A stretch of DNA of 64,000 nt from assembly GCA_016721925.1 (NCBI GenBank), contig JADKHE010000001.1:372001-436000 (forward strand). The letters are read 5' to 3'. Below the pieces are notes generated by a model. It was not told where the DNA came from, did not search any database, and saw nothing but the letters and a program-made list of their open reading frames with translations. This stretch comes from Candidatus Skiveiella danica (lineage in GTDB: Bacteria; Pseudomonadota; Gammaproteobacteria; Burkholderiales; Burkholderiaceae_C). A program made the position numbers and the translations under genes. Shown one piece after another: positions 41,161 through 49,772 of this stretch (within the stretch, counting starts at the first letter, position 1; each line of letters starts with the position of its first letter).

Positions 41161-41188
41161 GAAGACTCCTGTGAGGCGCTACCAAAGA

Positions 41189-41225
41189 GATAGCTGAATA
41201 TGACCAATCGGCGCTGGGATGGGGC
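41189..41225 (+). repeat. 37-bp dispersed repeat, copy 5
   Basis: GATAGCTGAATATGACCAAT and then CGGCGCTGGGATGGGGC match the consensus with a few substitutions. It sits between the periplasmic binding protein and fasciclin genes, followed by AAAAAT. Confidence 0.75.
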
Positions 41226-41253
41226 AAAAATGATAGAGAAAACGGGTCCCAGC

Positions 41254-41736
41254 TCATTTCTGGGCTGGCGGCAGCAGCACCCGATCCACGACGTGCACGA
41301 CGCCGTTGGTGGCCTTGATATCGGCCGTCACGACCATGGCCTCTTCCACCGTGACGTAAGCGCCAGTGCGCGAAAGTGTCAGATTCGTGCCCTGAACGGA
41401 CATGACCGGACCGTTTTTCACCTCGGCAGCCATGACCTGCGCGGGCACCACGTGGTAGGTCAGGACCGCTTTCAGGCGGGCTGGGTCCTTGGCGAGCTCG
41501 TCCATCGTCCGGGCGGACACGGCCTTGAAGGCGTCGTTGTTCGGGGCAAACACCGTGAAGGGGCCGGGGCCCTTGAAGGTGTCGTTCAGGCCAGCCTTGA
41601 CGACCAGCCCGTGCAGCGTGCTCAGCGACGGGGTTTGCGCCAGGGTGTCGGCAACGGATACCGGAACCGGTTGGGTGGCGCAGCCGGCGACAAGGGCCAG
41701 GGCGGCGGCGAGGCAGAGGAAGCGGCGATTGATCAT
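41254..41736 (-). CDS. fasciclin (FAS1)-domain lipoprotein
   Basis: A 160-residue protein with a lipoprotein signal (FLCLAAALALVAGCATQ, Cys near 19) and one FAS1 domain: TLHGLVVKAGLNDTF (near 40), GPFTVFAPNNDAF (near 57), LTYHVVPAQVMAAEV (near 88) and the closing TNGVVHVVDRVLLP. FAS1 proteins mediate adhesion; in bacteria the role is often unknown. It is anchored to a membrane. It is divergent from pstS, 189 bases apart. Confidence 0.9.
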   Translation of the reverse strand: MINRRFLCLAAALALVAGCATQPVPVSVADTLAQTPSLSTLHGLVVKAGLNDTFKGPGPFTVFAPNNDAFKAVSARTMDELAKDPARLKAVLTYHVVPAQVMAAEVKNGPVMSVQGTNLTLSRTGAYVTVEEAMVVTADIKATNGVVHVVDRVLLPPAQK

Positions 41737-41856
41737 GGCGATGGTCCAAGGTAGGTGGAGGCGCCCAGCATAGGCAGGGCGTGTGTCAGATTCGTGACAC
41801 CAGCCTGCCCCGCGCCGGGATCAAGCCCTTGAAATCAAAGTCCTTTTCCCCGTGAT

Positions 41857-41874
41857 TTGTCACACCGTTGTCAC
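41857..41874 (+). promoter_or_regulatory. Pho box upstream of pstS
   Basis: TTGTCAC-ACCG-TTGTCAC is two exact seven-base direct repeats with a four-base spacer, the layout PhoB binds. It lies 51 bases before the pstS start. A PhoB encoded 4.5 kb downstream would activate the operon when phosphate is low. Confidence 0.82.
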
Positions 41875-41925
41875 ACAAGCTTCCTACAGTCGGCTTATTG
41901 ATCAACCCAAACCAAAGGTAACCGC

Positions 41926-42968
41926 ATGAATACGACCCTGAAATTCGCCGTGGGCAGCCTGATCGGCGCGACCGCCATCTCCTTCTCCCTGGGCGCCCTG
42001 GCGCAGGACATCACGGGCGCCGGCGCCACTTTCCCGGCGCCGCTGTACGCCAAATGGGCATCCGAGTACAACAAGGCCACGGGCATCAAAGTCAACTACC
42101 AGTCGGTCGGCTCCGGCGCGGGCATCAAGCAGATCGACTCCAAGACCGTGGCATTCGGCGCGTCCGACATGCCCCTGAAGGACGAAGATCTGGCGAAAAG
42201 GGCCAGCTGCAGTTCCCCACCGTCATTGGCGGCGTGGTGCCGGTGATCAACGTCAAGGGCATCGAACCCGGCCAGCTCAAGCTCACGGGCCAGGTGCTGG
42301 GCGACATCTTTTTGGGCAAGATCACCAAGTGGACCGATCCGGCCATCAAGGCGTTGAACCCTGGCGTGGCGCTGCCCGACGCAGACATCGCACCGGTGCG
42401 CCGTGCCGACGGCTCGGGCACGACCTTCATCTTCACGAACTACCTGAGCAAGGTGAATGCCGAGTGGAAGGGCAAGGTGGGTGAGGGCACCGCCGTGAAC
42501 TGGCCTGCCGGCGCGGGGGGCAAGGGCAATGAAGGTGTGGCAGCCTTCGTGAACCGGCTGCCGAACTCCATCGGTTACGTCGAATACGCCTATGTCAAGC
42601 AGAACAAGATGAACTATGCGCTGATGCAGAACAGCACCGGCGCCTTCGTCGCACCGGACGATGCGACGTTCAAGGCAGCCGCCGCCGGCGCGGATTGGGC
42701 CAAGAGCTTCTACCAGATCCTGACCAACCAGCCCGGCAAGGACGCGTGGCCGCTGACGGGTGCCACCTTCATCCTGATGCACAAGGCGCAGGACAAGCCA
42801 GCGGAGGCCGCTTCGGCCCTGAAATTCTTTGCCTGGGCCTACAAGAACGGCGACAAGATGGCGGAAGACCTGGAATACGTGCCGATGCCGGCCGTCGTGA
42901 AGGCGCAAGTCGAGAAGGCCTGGGCTGAGGTCAAGGACACCGCCGGCAAGCCGGTGGCATTCAAGTAA
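41926..42968 (+). pseudogene. pstS: phosphate-binding protein PstS, apparent one-base frameshift
   Basis: The gene has a signal peptide (LIGATAISFSLGALA) and PstS sequence: DITGAGATFPAPLYAKW, VGSGAGIKQI and FGASDMPLKDEDLAK in the first frame. After AAAA at 42196-42199 the reading continues in another frame with GQLQFPTVIGGVVPV, GKITKWTDPAIKALNP, RRADGSGTTFIFTNYL and WPAGAGGKGNEGVAAFV. One missing A in a run that should be five explains it. The rest is intact to the C-terminus, so the loss is recent or a sequencing error. PstS delivers phosphate to PstCA. If real, high-affinity uptake would be lost or depend on another copy. Confidence 0.9.
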
Positions 42969-43069
42969 TCCTGAATCACCTCTGAAAGACTTTCAGGATC
43001 ATCGACGTGTCATCTACACTGCCGACGAACTTACCTTTGGGCCCTTCCGCAAGAGGGGCAGGACGCGCC

Positions 43070-44035
43070 ATGACCAACCCACCGCCCGCCCGCTCGCCAA
43101 GAACCGGCCCGTTTGTCGACCGCCTCTTCGGCTGGGCGGCGAAGGGGGCGGCTCTTTTGACGCTCTCGCTGCTGGTGGCCATTCTGGGTTCGCTGTTTGT
43201 TGGCGCCTGGCCGGCGATTGCCAAATATGGCCTCGGTTTCCTGACCAGCACCACCTGGGATCCGGTCACCGAGGAGTTCGGCGGCCTGGTGATGATCTAC
43301 GGCACGCTGGCGACGTCGATCATTGCACTGCTGATCGCGGTGCCGGTGAGTTTCGGCATCGCGCTGTTCCTGACCGAGCTGTCGCCGGCCTGGCTGAAGC
43401 GGCCACTGGGCACGGCCATCGAATTGCTGGCTGCCGTGCCCTCCATCGTCTACGGCATGTGGGGCCTGCTGGTGTTTGGCCCGATCTTGGCCACCTTCGT
43501 GCAAAAGCCGTTGCAGGCCTTGTTTGGTGGCGTGCCGGTGCTGGGCGCCCTGGTCAGCGGACCCCCGGTGGGCATCGGCATTCTGTCGGCCGGCATCATC
43601 CTGGCGATCATGATCATCCCGTTCATCGCCGCGGTGATGCGCGACGTGTTCGAGGTCACGCCGCCGCTGCTCAAGGAGTCGGCCTACGGGCTGGGCGCCA
43701 CCACCTGGGAGGTGGTCTCCACCATCGTGCTGCCCTACACCAAGGCGGGTGTCATCGGCGGCATCATGCTCGGGCTGGGCCGTGCGCTGGGGGAAACCAT
43801 GGCCGTGACCTTCGTGATCGGCAACATGAACCAGCTCGATTCACTGAGCCTTTTCCAGGCTGCCAACAGCATCACATCGGCGCTCGCCAATGAATTTGCC
43901 GAAGCGGGCGAGGGCTTGCACCAGGCTTCGCTGATCTATCTGGGCCTGGTCCTGTTCTTCATCACCTTCGTGGTGCTGTCGCTGTCCAAGGTGTTGCTGG
44001 CGCAGCTGCGCAAGGGCGAAGGGAAGAAGTCATGA
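43070..44035 (+). CDS. pstC: phosphate ABC transporter permease PstC
   Basis: About 321 residues, inner membrane, six helices. Typical stretches are WDPVTEEFGGLVMIYGTLATS (near 65), AAVPSIVYGMWGLLVFGPIL (near 125) and the ABC-coupling loop SAYGLGATTWEVVSTIVLP, then GRALGETMAVTFVIGN. I chose ATG 43070, six bases after CAGGA; GTG 43007 would add 21 residues with poor codon use but also has AGGA before it. Its end overlaps pstA (ATGA). It is part of pstS-C-A-B. Confidence 0.94.
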   Translation: MTNPPPARSPRTGPFVDRLFGWAAKGAALLTLSLLVAILGSLFVGAWPAIAKYGLGFLTSTTWDPVTEEFGGLVMIYGTLATSIIALLIAVPVSFGIALFLTELSPAWLKRPLGTAIELLAAVPSIVYGMWGLLVFGPILATFVQKPLQALFGGVPVLGALVSGPPVGIGILSAGIILAIMIIPFIAAVMRDVFEVTPPLLKESAYGLGATTWEVVSTIVLPYTKAGVIGGIMLGLGRALGETMAVTFVIGNMNQLDSLSLFQAANSITSALANEFAEAGEGLHQASLIYLGLVLFFITFVVLSLSKVLLAQLRKGEGKKS

Positions 44036-44892
44036 ATGCTGTCACCATCGATCCCCGCGAACAAAAATACGCACGACGCAAGCGGGTCAACCAGATGGCC
44101 GTGGGTCTGGCCCTGGCCGCCATGGCTTTTGGCCTGTTCTGGCTGGCGTGGATTCTTGTGGAAACCGTGCGCCTGGGTGTGAGTGGGCTGGTGCTTTCCA
44201 CCTTCACTCAGATGACGCCGCCACCCAACGAAGTCGGCGGGTTGGCGAATGCCATCTATGGCTCTGTGCTGATGGTATCGCTGGCCACCTTCATCGGTGC
44301 TCCGATCGGCATCATGGCGGGCATCTATCTCGCGGAATACGATCCCCATGGCTGGCTGGCCTCTGTGACACGATTTGTCAACGACATCTTGCTGTCGGCG
44401 CCGTCGATCGTGATCGGTCTGTTCGTCTATGCCGTCGTCGTGTCCCGCTTCAAAACGTTCTCAGGCTGGGCTGGTGTGATTGCGCTGGCCCTGATCGTGA
44501 TTCCGGTGGTGATCCGCACCACCGAGAACATGCTGCAACTGGTGCCCCCGGGCCTGCGCGAGGCAGCCTACGCGCTGGGCGCGCCCAAATGGAAGGTCAT
44601 CCTCAGCATCACGATGAAGGCCGCGCGCGCTGGCGTGATCACCGGGATTCTGCTGGCCGTGGCGCGCATTGCCGGCGAGACGGCCCCCTTGCTGTTCACG
44701 GCCCTGAGCAACCAGTTCTGGACGTCGAATCTGGGTGAGCCGATGGCCAGCCTTCCGGTCACGATCTTCAAGTTCGCAATGAGTCCCTATGAAAACTGGC
44801 AGAAGCTGGCCTGGGCCGGTGTGTTCCTGATCACGTTTGCGGTGCTGGGCCTGAATATTCTGGCCCGCGTGCTGACCCGCCACAAGAATTGA
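44032..44892 (+). CDS. pstA: phosphate ABC transporter permease PstA
   Basis: A 286-residue inner-membrane protein with six helices. GGLANAIYGSVLMVSLAT (near 70), NDILLSAPSIVIGLFVYAVV (near 117) and EAAYALGAPKWKVILSIT (the coupling loop, near 178), then RIAGETAPLLFTAL, match PstA. It pairs with PstC to form the channel. It begins within the pstC stop and is followed by pstB after 16 bases. Confidence 0.95.
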   Translation: MNAVTIDPREQKYARRKRVNQMAVGLALAAMAFGLFWLAWILVETVRLGVSGLVLSTFTQMTPPPNEVGGLANAIYGSVLMVSLATFIGAPIGIMAGIYLAEYDPHGWLASVTRFVNDILLSAPSIVIGLFVYAVVVSRFKTFSGWAGVIALALIVIPVVIRTTENMLQLVPPGLREAAYALGAPKWKVILSITMKAARAGVITGILLAVARIAGETAPLLFTALSNQFWTSNLGEPMASLPVTIFKFAMSPYENWQKLAWAGVFLITFAVLGLNILARVLTRHKN

Positions 44893-44908
44893 AAAAGGCT
44901 CGAACCCG

Positions 44909-45688
44909 ATGGAAACCCTGACCCCGACCCGCGAGAAGTCCAAGATATCCGTCAAGGATCTGAACTTCTACTACGGCAAATTTCACGCCCTGAAGGGCAT
45001 CAACCTTGAGATCCCCGAGAACAAGGTCACGGCCTTCATCGGCCCGTCGGGCTGCGGCAAGTCCACGCTGCTGCGGGTCTTCAACCGCATGTTCGAGCTG
45101 TACCCCGAGCAGCGCGCCGAAGGACGGATCGTGCTGGACGGCGAGGATCTGCTCACGTCGAAAAAGGACGTGGCGATTCTGCGCGCCAAGGTGGGCATGG
45201 TGTTCCAGAAGCCGACGCCGTTTCCGATGTCGATCTACGACAACATCGCATTCGGCGTGAAGCTGTTTGAGAACCTCAACGCAACCGATATGGACGAGCG
45301 TGTGGAGTGGGCGCTGCGCAAGGCCGCACTTTGGGGCGAAGTGAAAGACAAGCTGCGCCAGGGGGGCTCCAGCCTCTCCGGCGGGCAGCAGCAGCGCCTG
45401 TGCATCGCGCGCGGCATTGCGATCAAGCCAGAGGTTCTGTTGCTCGATGAGCCCTGTTCGGCCCTGGATCCGATCTCCACGGCAAAGGTCGAAGAACTGA
45501 TCGTCGAGCTCAAGCAGGACTACACCGTGGTGATCGTGACCCACAACATGCAGCAGGCGGCGCGGTGCAGCGACTACACGGCCTACATGTACCTCGGCGA
45601 TCTGATCGAGTTCGGCGCGACCGAGCAGATGTTCTTCAAGCCGACCCGCAAGGAAACCGAAGATTACATAACCGGCCGTTTCGGCTGA
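44909..45688 (+). CDS. pstB: phosphate ABC transporter ATP-binding protein PstB
   Basis: A 259-residue ATPase. Walker A is GPSGCGKSTLLR (near 48), the signature is SLSGGQQQRLC (near 155), Walker B is VLLLDEPCSALDP (near 175) and the switch histidine is in VIVTHNMQQAARC. KDLNFYYGKFHALKGINL at the start and DYITGRFG at the end are PstB-specific. It powers phosphate uptake and also takes part in PhoR signalling. Confidence 0.97.
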   Translation: METLTPTREKSKISVKDLNFYYGKFHALKGINLEIPENKVTAFIGPSGCGKSTLLRVFNRMFELYPEQRAEGRIVLDGEDLLTSKKDVAILRAKVGMVFQKPTPFPMSIYDNIAFGVKLFENLNATDMDERVEWALRKAALWGEVKDKLRQGGSSLSGGQQQRLCIARGIAIKPEVLLLDEPCSALDPISTAKVEELIVELKQDYTVVIVTHNMQQAARCSDYTAYMYLGDLIEFGATEQMFFKPTRKETEDYITGRFG

Positions 45689-45698
45689 GGAGACTGCC

Positions 45699-46400
45699 AT
45701 GTCCGACAAACACTTGTCCAGCCAGTTCGACAGCGAACTGCATTCCGTGTCGACCCGTGTCATGGAGCTGGGCGGCCTGGTCGAATCCCAGCTCCTCAAC
45801 GCGATCTACGCCCTGACCCACTTCAGCGATGAGACGGCCGACCGGGTGATCCAGACCGAAGATCGGGTGGATTCGATGGAGGTCGAGATCGATCACGACC
45901 TTTCTTCCATCATCGCGCGGCGCCAGCCGACCGCGCGTGATCTGCGTCTGCTGATTGCCATCTCGAAGACGACCGCGAACCTCGAACGCGTGGGCGACGA
46001 GGCCGAGAAGATTGCCCGCATGGTCAAGTCGATCATCCGCAGCGGATCAGCGCGCGCGCTGCCGTCCTCCGAGCTGCGCATCGCCGCCGGGCAGGCGTCC
46101 ACGCTGCTGCGCAAGGCGCTGGATGCCTTTGCGCGCCTGGACGTCGATGCGGCCGTCTCGATCATTCGGGACGACGACGAAATCGACCGCGAGTTCGATG
46201 GATTCGTCCGCAAGCTGATCACCTACATGATGGAAGATCCGCGCACCATCTCGCCGAGCCTGGATCTGCTGTTCCTGGCCAAGGCGATCGAGCGCATCGG
46301 CGACCACGCCAAGAACGTGGCCGAATTCATCATCTACATCGTCAAGGGAACCGATGTGCGCCACACCGCCATCGAGCAGATCGAGTCGGCCGTGAAATGA
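45699..46400 (+). CDS. phoU: phosphate signalling protein PhoU
   Basis: A 233-residue all-helical protein with two PhoU domains. The metal-binding/EXXXD motifs are in QTEDRVDSMEVEIDHDL (near 48) and RDDDEIDREFDGFVRKL (near 150); RRQPTARDLRLLIAISKTTANLERVGDEAE (near 67) and DHAKNVAEFIIYIVKG complete it. It links the Pst transporter to PhoR and holds the Pho response off when phosphate is ample. It overlaps phoB by the ATGA arrangement. Confidence 0.96.
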   Translation: MSDKHLSSQFDSELHSVSTRVMELGGLVESQLLNAIYALTHFSDETADRVIQTEDRVDSMEVEIDHDLSSIIARRQPTARDLRLLIAISKTTANLERVGDEAEKIARMVKSIIRSGSARALPSSELRIAAGQASTLLRKALDAFARLDVDAAVSIIRDDDEIDREFDGFVRKLITYMMEDPRTISPSLDLLFLAKAIERIGDHAKNVAEFIIYIVKGTDVRHTAIEQIESAVK

Positions 46401-47116
46401 GAAGCCTGCCGCGTGTCCTGATCGTGGAAGACGAGCCGGCGATCGCCGAGCTGATCGCCGTGAATCTGCGCCACAACGGCTTTCAGCCCACGTGGGCGCT
46501 GGACAGCGAAACCGCCCAGCGCGAGCTCGATGCGGTGCTGCCCGACGTGATTCTGCTGGACTGGATGCTCCCCGGCGAGAGCGGTTTGTCGCTCGCCCGA
46601 AAATGGCGAGCCGACGCACGCACGCGTTCGGTGCCGATTCTGATGCTCACGGCGCGCGGCGACGAGGCCGATCGTGTGGCCGGTCTCGATGTCGGTGCCG
46701 ACGACTACATCACCAAGCCGTTTTCCACCCGTGAGCTGCTGGCCCGCATCCGTGCGGTGCTGCGCCGTCGCGCACCAGAACAGGCCGGGGCGTCGGTGAC
46801 CGTGGGCGATCTGGCGCTGGACCCCGCGACCTATCGTGTGAGCTGGATGGGGCAGGCGCTGAAGCTGGGCCCCACCGAGTTCAAGCTGCTGCACTACCTT
46901 ATGACCCACACTGAGCGGGTGCACAGCCGGGCCCAGTTGCTGGACCGGGTATGGGGCGACCATGTATTCATCGAAGAGCGCACGGTGGACGTTCACATCA
47001 AGCGCTTGCGCGAGGCGCTGGGCCCGGCGGGCGCTCTGGTGGAAACCGTGCGAGGTGCCGGCTACCGGCTCACCGCGCAGCTCCCGACGGCCAGTCCGGC
47101 ATGTTCCGGAGGCTGA
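46397..47116 (+). CDS. phoB: phosphate response regulator PhoB
   Basis: A 239-residue OmpR-family regulator. The receiver has VEDEPAIAELI, the phosphorylated Asp in VILLDWMLPG (near 54) and the Lys in YITKPFSTREL (near 108). The C-terminal winged helix is LGPTEFKLLHYLM and ERTVDVHIKRLREAL with the closing VRGAGYRL. It activates the Pho regulon, including the pst operon behind the box at 41.9 kb. Its end overlaps phoR by 16 bases. Confidence 0.96.
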   Translation: MRSLPRVLIVEDEPAIAELIAVNLRHNGFQPTWALDSETAQRELDAVLPDVILLDWMLPGESGLSLARKWRADARTRSVPILMLTARGDEADRVAGLDVGADDYITKPFSTRELLARIRAVLRRRAPEQAGASVTVGDLALDPATYRVSWMGQALKLGPTEFKLLHYLMTHTERVHSRAQLLDRVWGDHVFIEERTVDVHIKRLREALGPAGALVETVRGAGYRLTAQLPTASPACSGG

Positions 47117-48456
47117 GTTCCTTCCTGCTCGTGCTGCTTGCGGGAGCGGGCATCGGCTGGCTTGCCAGCGGCCTGGCAGGGGCACTGGCCGGTGTGATTG
47201 CGGGGGCCATGGTCTGGTTCTTTACCGACCTGGCCCGCGGCAGCCGGGTGATTCTCTGGCTGCGCGACCCGCAGGCGCGCGAGGCGCCCACGCTGTGGGG
47301 CCTTTGGGGCGAGGCGGCCGATCGCTCCCGGCGCCTGCTGCGCGCGCGCGACCAGCAGCTGATCGAAAGCGAGGCCCGTCTGCAAGCCTTCCTGGCGGCG
47401 ATCCAGGCATCACCCAATGGCGTGGCCATTCTGGACAGGCAGGGGTACATCGAATGGTTCAACCAGACGGCCGCAAAGGACTTTGGCCTGGACCCGCAGC
47501 GTGACCTGGGCCAGCAAATCGGCAACCTGGTGCGCGACCCGGTGTTTGCGGGGTACTACGCCGGTCGCGACTATGGGCATGAGGTGCTGTTGGCGGGCCG
47601 TGGCAGTACGCCGCAGCGGCCGGTGCAGCTGTCGGTGCAACTGCATCCCTATGGTGACGGCAGGCTGTTGTTGCTGTCGCGCGATGTGACGGCCCTGGCG
47701 CAGGCGGAAGCCATGCGTCGGGACTTCGTGGCGAATGTTTCGCACGAGATCCGCACACCTCTGACGGTCCTGAGCGGCTTCATCGAGACTTTGCAAAGCC
47801 TGGAGCTCGACCCGACCGAGCGTGAGCGTTACCTTGGGCTCATGGCCGCCCAGGCCGAACGCATGCAGACGCTGGTTCAGGATCTGCTGACCCTGTCGCG
47901 GCTCGAAGGCAGTCCGCCACCTGGTTTTTCAGAGTGGATCGAGGCCGAAGAACTGTGCTCGCTGTGTGTCGACGAAGGGCAGGCTCTTTCCGCGCTGCTT
48001 TGGCCGGAGCCGGCTGCGCCACAGCAATTGCGCCTGCACGCCGTACCCGCCATTTCACTCGCAGGATCGTCCAGTGAGTTGCGCAGCGCGCTGTCGAACC
48101 TGGTGAGCAATGCCGTGCGCTACACCCCAGCAGGAGGACAGATCGACATCACGGCCGAGATTCTGTCCGACGGCCGTGTCGAATTCGCGGTGACCGATAC
48201 CGGCCCGGGCATCGCGCCGGAGCACTTGCCGCGCCTGAGCGAACGCTTCTACAGGGTCGACCGCAGCCGCTCGCGCGAATCGGGCGGCACGGGACTCGGG
48301 TTGGCCATTGCGAAGCATGTCGCGCAACGACACGACGGCGAGTTGATCATGACCAGTGTCCTGGGCCAGGGTTCGCGTTTTGCGCTGGTCTTGCCGGCCA
48401 ACCGGTTCAGGCCGGCGGTAGCTGTGGGCCAGGGCGGCGCAATGCGCGCGCCATGA
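47101..48456 (+). CDS. phoR: phosphate sensor histidine kinase PhoR
   Basis: About 451 residues, inner membrane. Two helices (LLVLLAGAGIGWLASG and GVIAGAMVWFF) precede a PAS domain (AILDRQGYIEWFNQTAAKDF, near 111). The H box is VANVSHEIRTPLTVL (His near 213), followed by NAVRYT (N box), DTGPGIAPEHLPRL (G1) and GGTGLGLAIAKHV (G2). It phosphorylates PhoB under phosphate limitation, with PstB and PhoU as inputs. Its 3' end overlaps the convergent MATE gene by 50 bases. Confidence 0.95.
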   Translation: MFRRLSSFLLVLLAGAGIGWLASGLAGALAGVIAGAMVWFFTDLARGSRVILWLRDPQAREAPTLWGLWGEAADRSRRLLRARDQQLIESEARLQAFLAAIQASPNGVAILDRQGYIEWFNQTAAKDFGLDPQRDLGQQIGNLVRDPVFAGYYAGRDYGHEVLLAGRGSTPQRPVQLSVQLHPYGDGRLLLLSRDVTALAQAEAMRRDFVANVSHEIRTPLTVLSGFIETLQSLELDPTERERYLGLMAAQAERMQTLVQDLLTLSRLEGSPPPGFSEWIEAEELCSLCVDEGQALSALLWPEPAAPQQLRLHAVPAISLAGSSSELRSALSNLVSNAVRYTPAGGQIDITAEILSDGRVEFAVTDTGPGIAPEHLPRLSERFYRVDRSRSRESGGTGLGLAIAKHVAQRHDGELIMTSVLGQGSRFALVLPANRFRPAVAVGQGGAMRAP

Positions 48457-49762
48457 ACATTAGAAAAATCAGGGCGGTCAGGGCCAGCGCGCCAGCCCCC
48501 GCAGCCCAGAACGTGACAGGTGTGCGGGTGGGGTCATGGGCGCCCAGCCCTTCGTAGGCCAACAGGTAGCCGCCCCCGAGGCCGACGCCCCACAGCAGAA
48601 CGCAATAGACCAGCAGGGGTGCCACAGTGATGCGGTAGCAGCGCAGGATGAACACGCACACCGCCTGGATCGCGTCGAAGAAATGGAACAGCGCCACCCA
48701 CGCCAGCAGGCTGGCGCCCAGGGCAACGACGGCCGGTTGTGCGGCGAAAAAGCCAGCCACCATGTCGCGACCCACCCAGATCAGGCCCGACTGGCCAGCG
48801 CCTGCGCCAAAGGTCAGGGCCAGACCGGTCCGAATGGCCGCTCGGGCCCGGTGTGGGCTCCCGGCGCCCAGCCAGTAGCTGGCACGCGAACTGGTCGCGA
48901 TCGCGAGTGAAAGAGGCAGCATGTACATCACAGCGGCCATGCTGGCCGCGATCTGATGGCTGGCGGACGCAACCGTGCCCAGGCGCGCGATGAACAGCGC
49001 CATCAGCGTGAATGAGCTGACCTCAACCAGGATCGCCAGTCCGCCAGGGACGCCGAGCCGCGCATAGGAGCGGATCGTTGGCCAATCGGGCGCCTCCGGC
49101 GCCCTCCAGATCCGGTAGGGCCGGTAGATCTCCTGCCTGGCGAGCATCCACAGGGCGAGTGCGATCATGAGCACGCTCACCACCAGTGTGGCCCAGGCGC
49201 AGCCCACCGCGCCCAGTGCGGGCAGGCCGAGTCCGCCAAAGGCGAACCAGATCGACAACGGAATCTTGACCAGCAACGAAGCGGCCTGCAACCAGGTCAC
49301 CAGCACCGGTTTGCCCAAGGCCTGGTTCAGCGTGCCGTAGATCCGAAACAGCAGGTTCAATGGGAGCGCCAAAGCCAGCACGGCGAGGTAGCGTCGCACT
49401 TCGCCCTGCATCGTTTCGGGGACTTGCGTCCATTCCAGCAGCTGCTGCGGAGACATCAGGGCGGCCATGCCGACCATGGACGCGAAGATCCAGAGGTACA
49501 GGGCTTGGCGGACCGAACGACCCACGCCGGTCTGCTGGCGCGCGCCGTGCAGTTCGGCCCAGACCGGCAACAGCGCCTGCAGCACACCGTTCAAGCCGAC
49601 GAAGACACTGATGTAGATCGCCGAGCCGACCGACAGTGCGGCCAGCGCGGCTTCCGAATGCCGCCCTGAGACCACGGTGTCGACGACGCCAAAGGCCATG
49701 ACCGCCAACTGGCCGACCAGCACGGTCGCAGCGTGCCCGGAGATCGTCTTCAGCTCGAACAA
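48407..49762 (-). CDS. MATE-family multidrug efflux protein
   Basis: A 451-residue inner-membrane protein with twelve helices. ISGHAATVLVGQLAVMAFGVVDT (near 7-29), the LNQALGKP loop (near 150), YARLGVPGGLAILVEVSSFTLM (near 234) and MYMLPLSLAIATSSRASYWLGAG (near 277) match the NorM/DinF branch of MATE exporters. They expel cationic drugs using Na+ or H+. The start is TTG 49762, which begins exactly where homologues start; no ATG is available. It follows the GT39-like gene by ten bases, so a shared transcript is likely. Confidence 0.9.
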   Translation of the reverse strand: MFELKTISGHAATVLVGQLAVMAFGVVDTVVSGRHSEAALAALSVGSAIYISVFVGLNGVLQALLPVWAELHGARQQTGVGRSVRQALYLWIFASMVGMAALMSPQQLLEWTQVPETMQGEVRRYLAVLALALPLNLLFRIYGTLNQALGKPVLVTWLQAASLLVKIPLSIWFAFGGLGLPALGAVGCAWATLVVSVLMIALALWMLARQEIYRPYRIWRAPEAPDWPTIRSYARLGVPGGLAILVEVSSFTLMALFIARLGTVASASHQIAASMAAVMYMLPLSLAIATSSRASYWLGAGSPHRARAAIRTGLALTFGAGAGQSGLIWVGRDMVAGFFAAQPAVVALGASLLAWVALFHFFDAIQAVCVFILRCYRITVAPLLVYCVLLWGVGLGGGYLLAYEGLGAHDPTRTPVTFWAAGAGALALTALIFLMFMARALRRPGPQLPPA

Positions 49763-49772
49763 GGTGCTGGCT

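Noticed and set aside
41785..41806. GTGTCAGATTCGTGACAC as a second Pho box
   Set aside because: It is an inverted, not direct, repeat and lacks the 7-4-7 layout.
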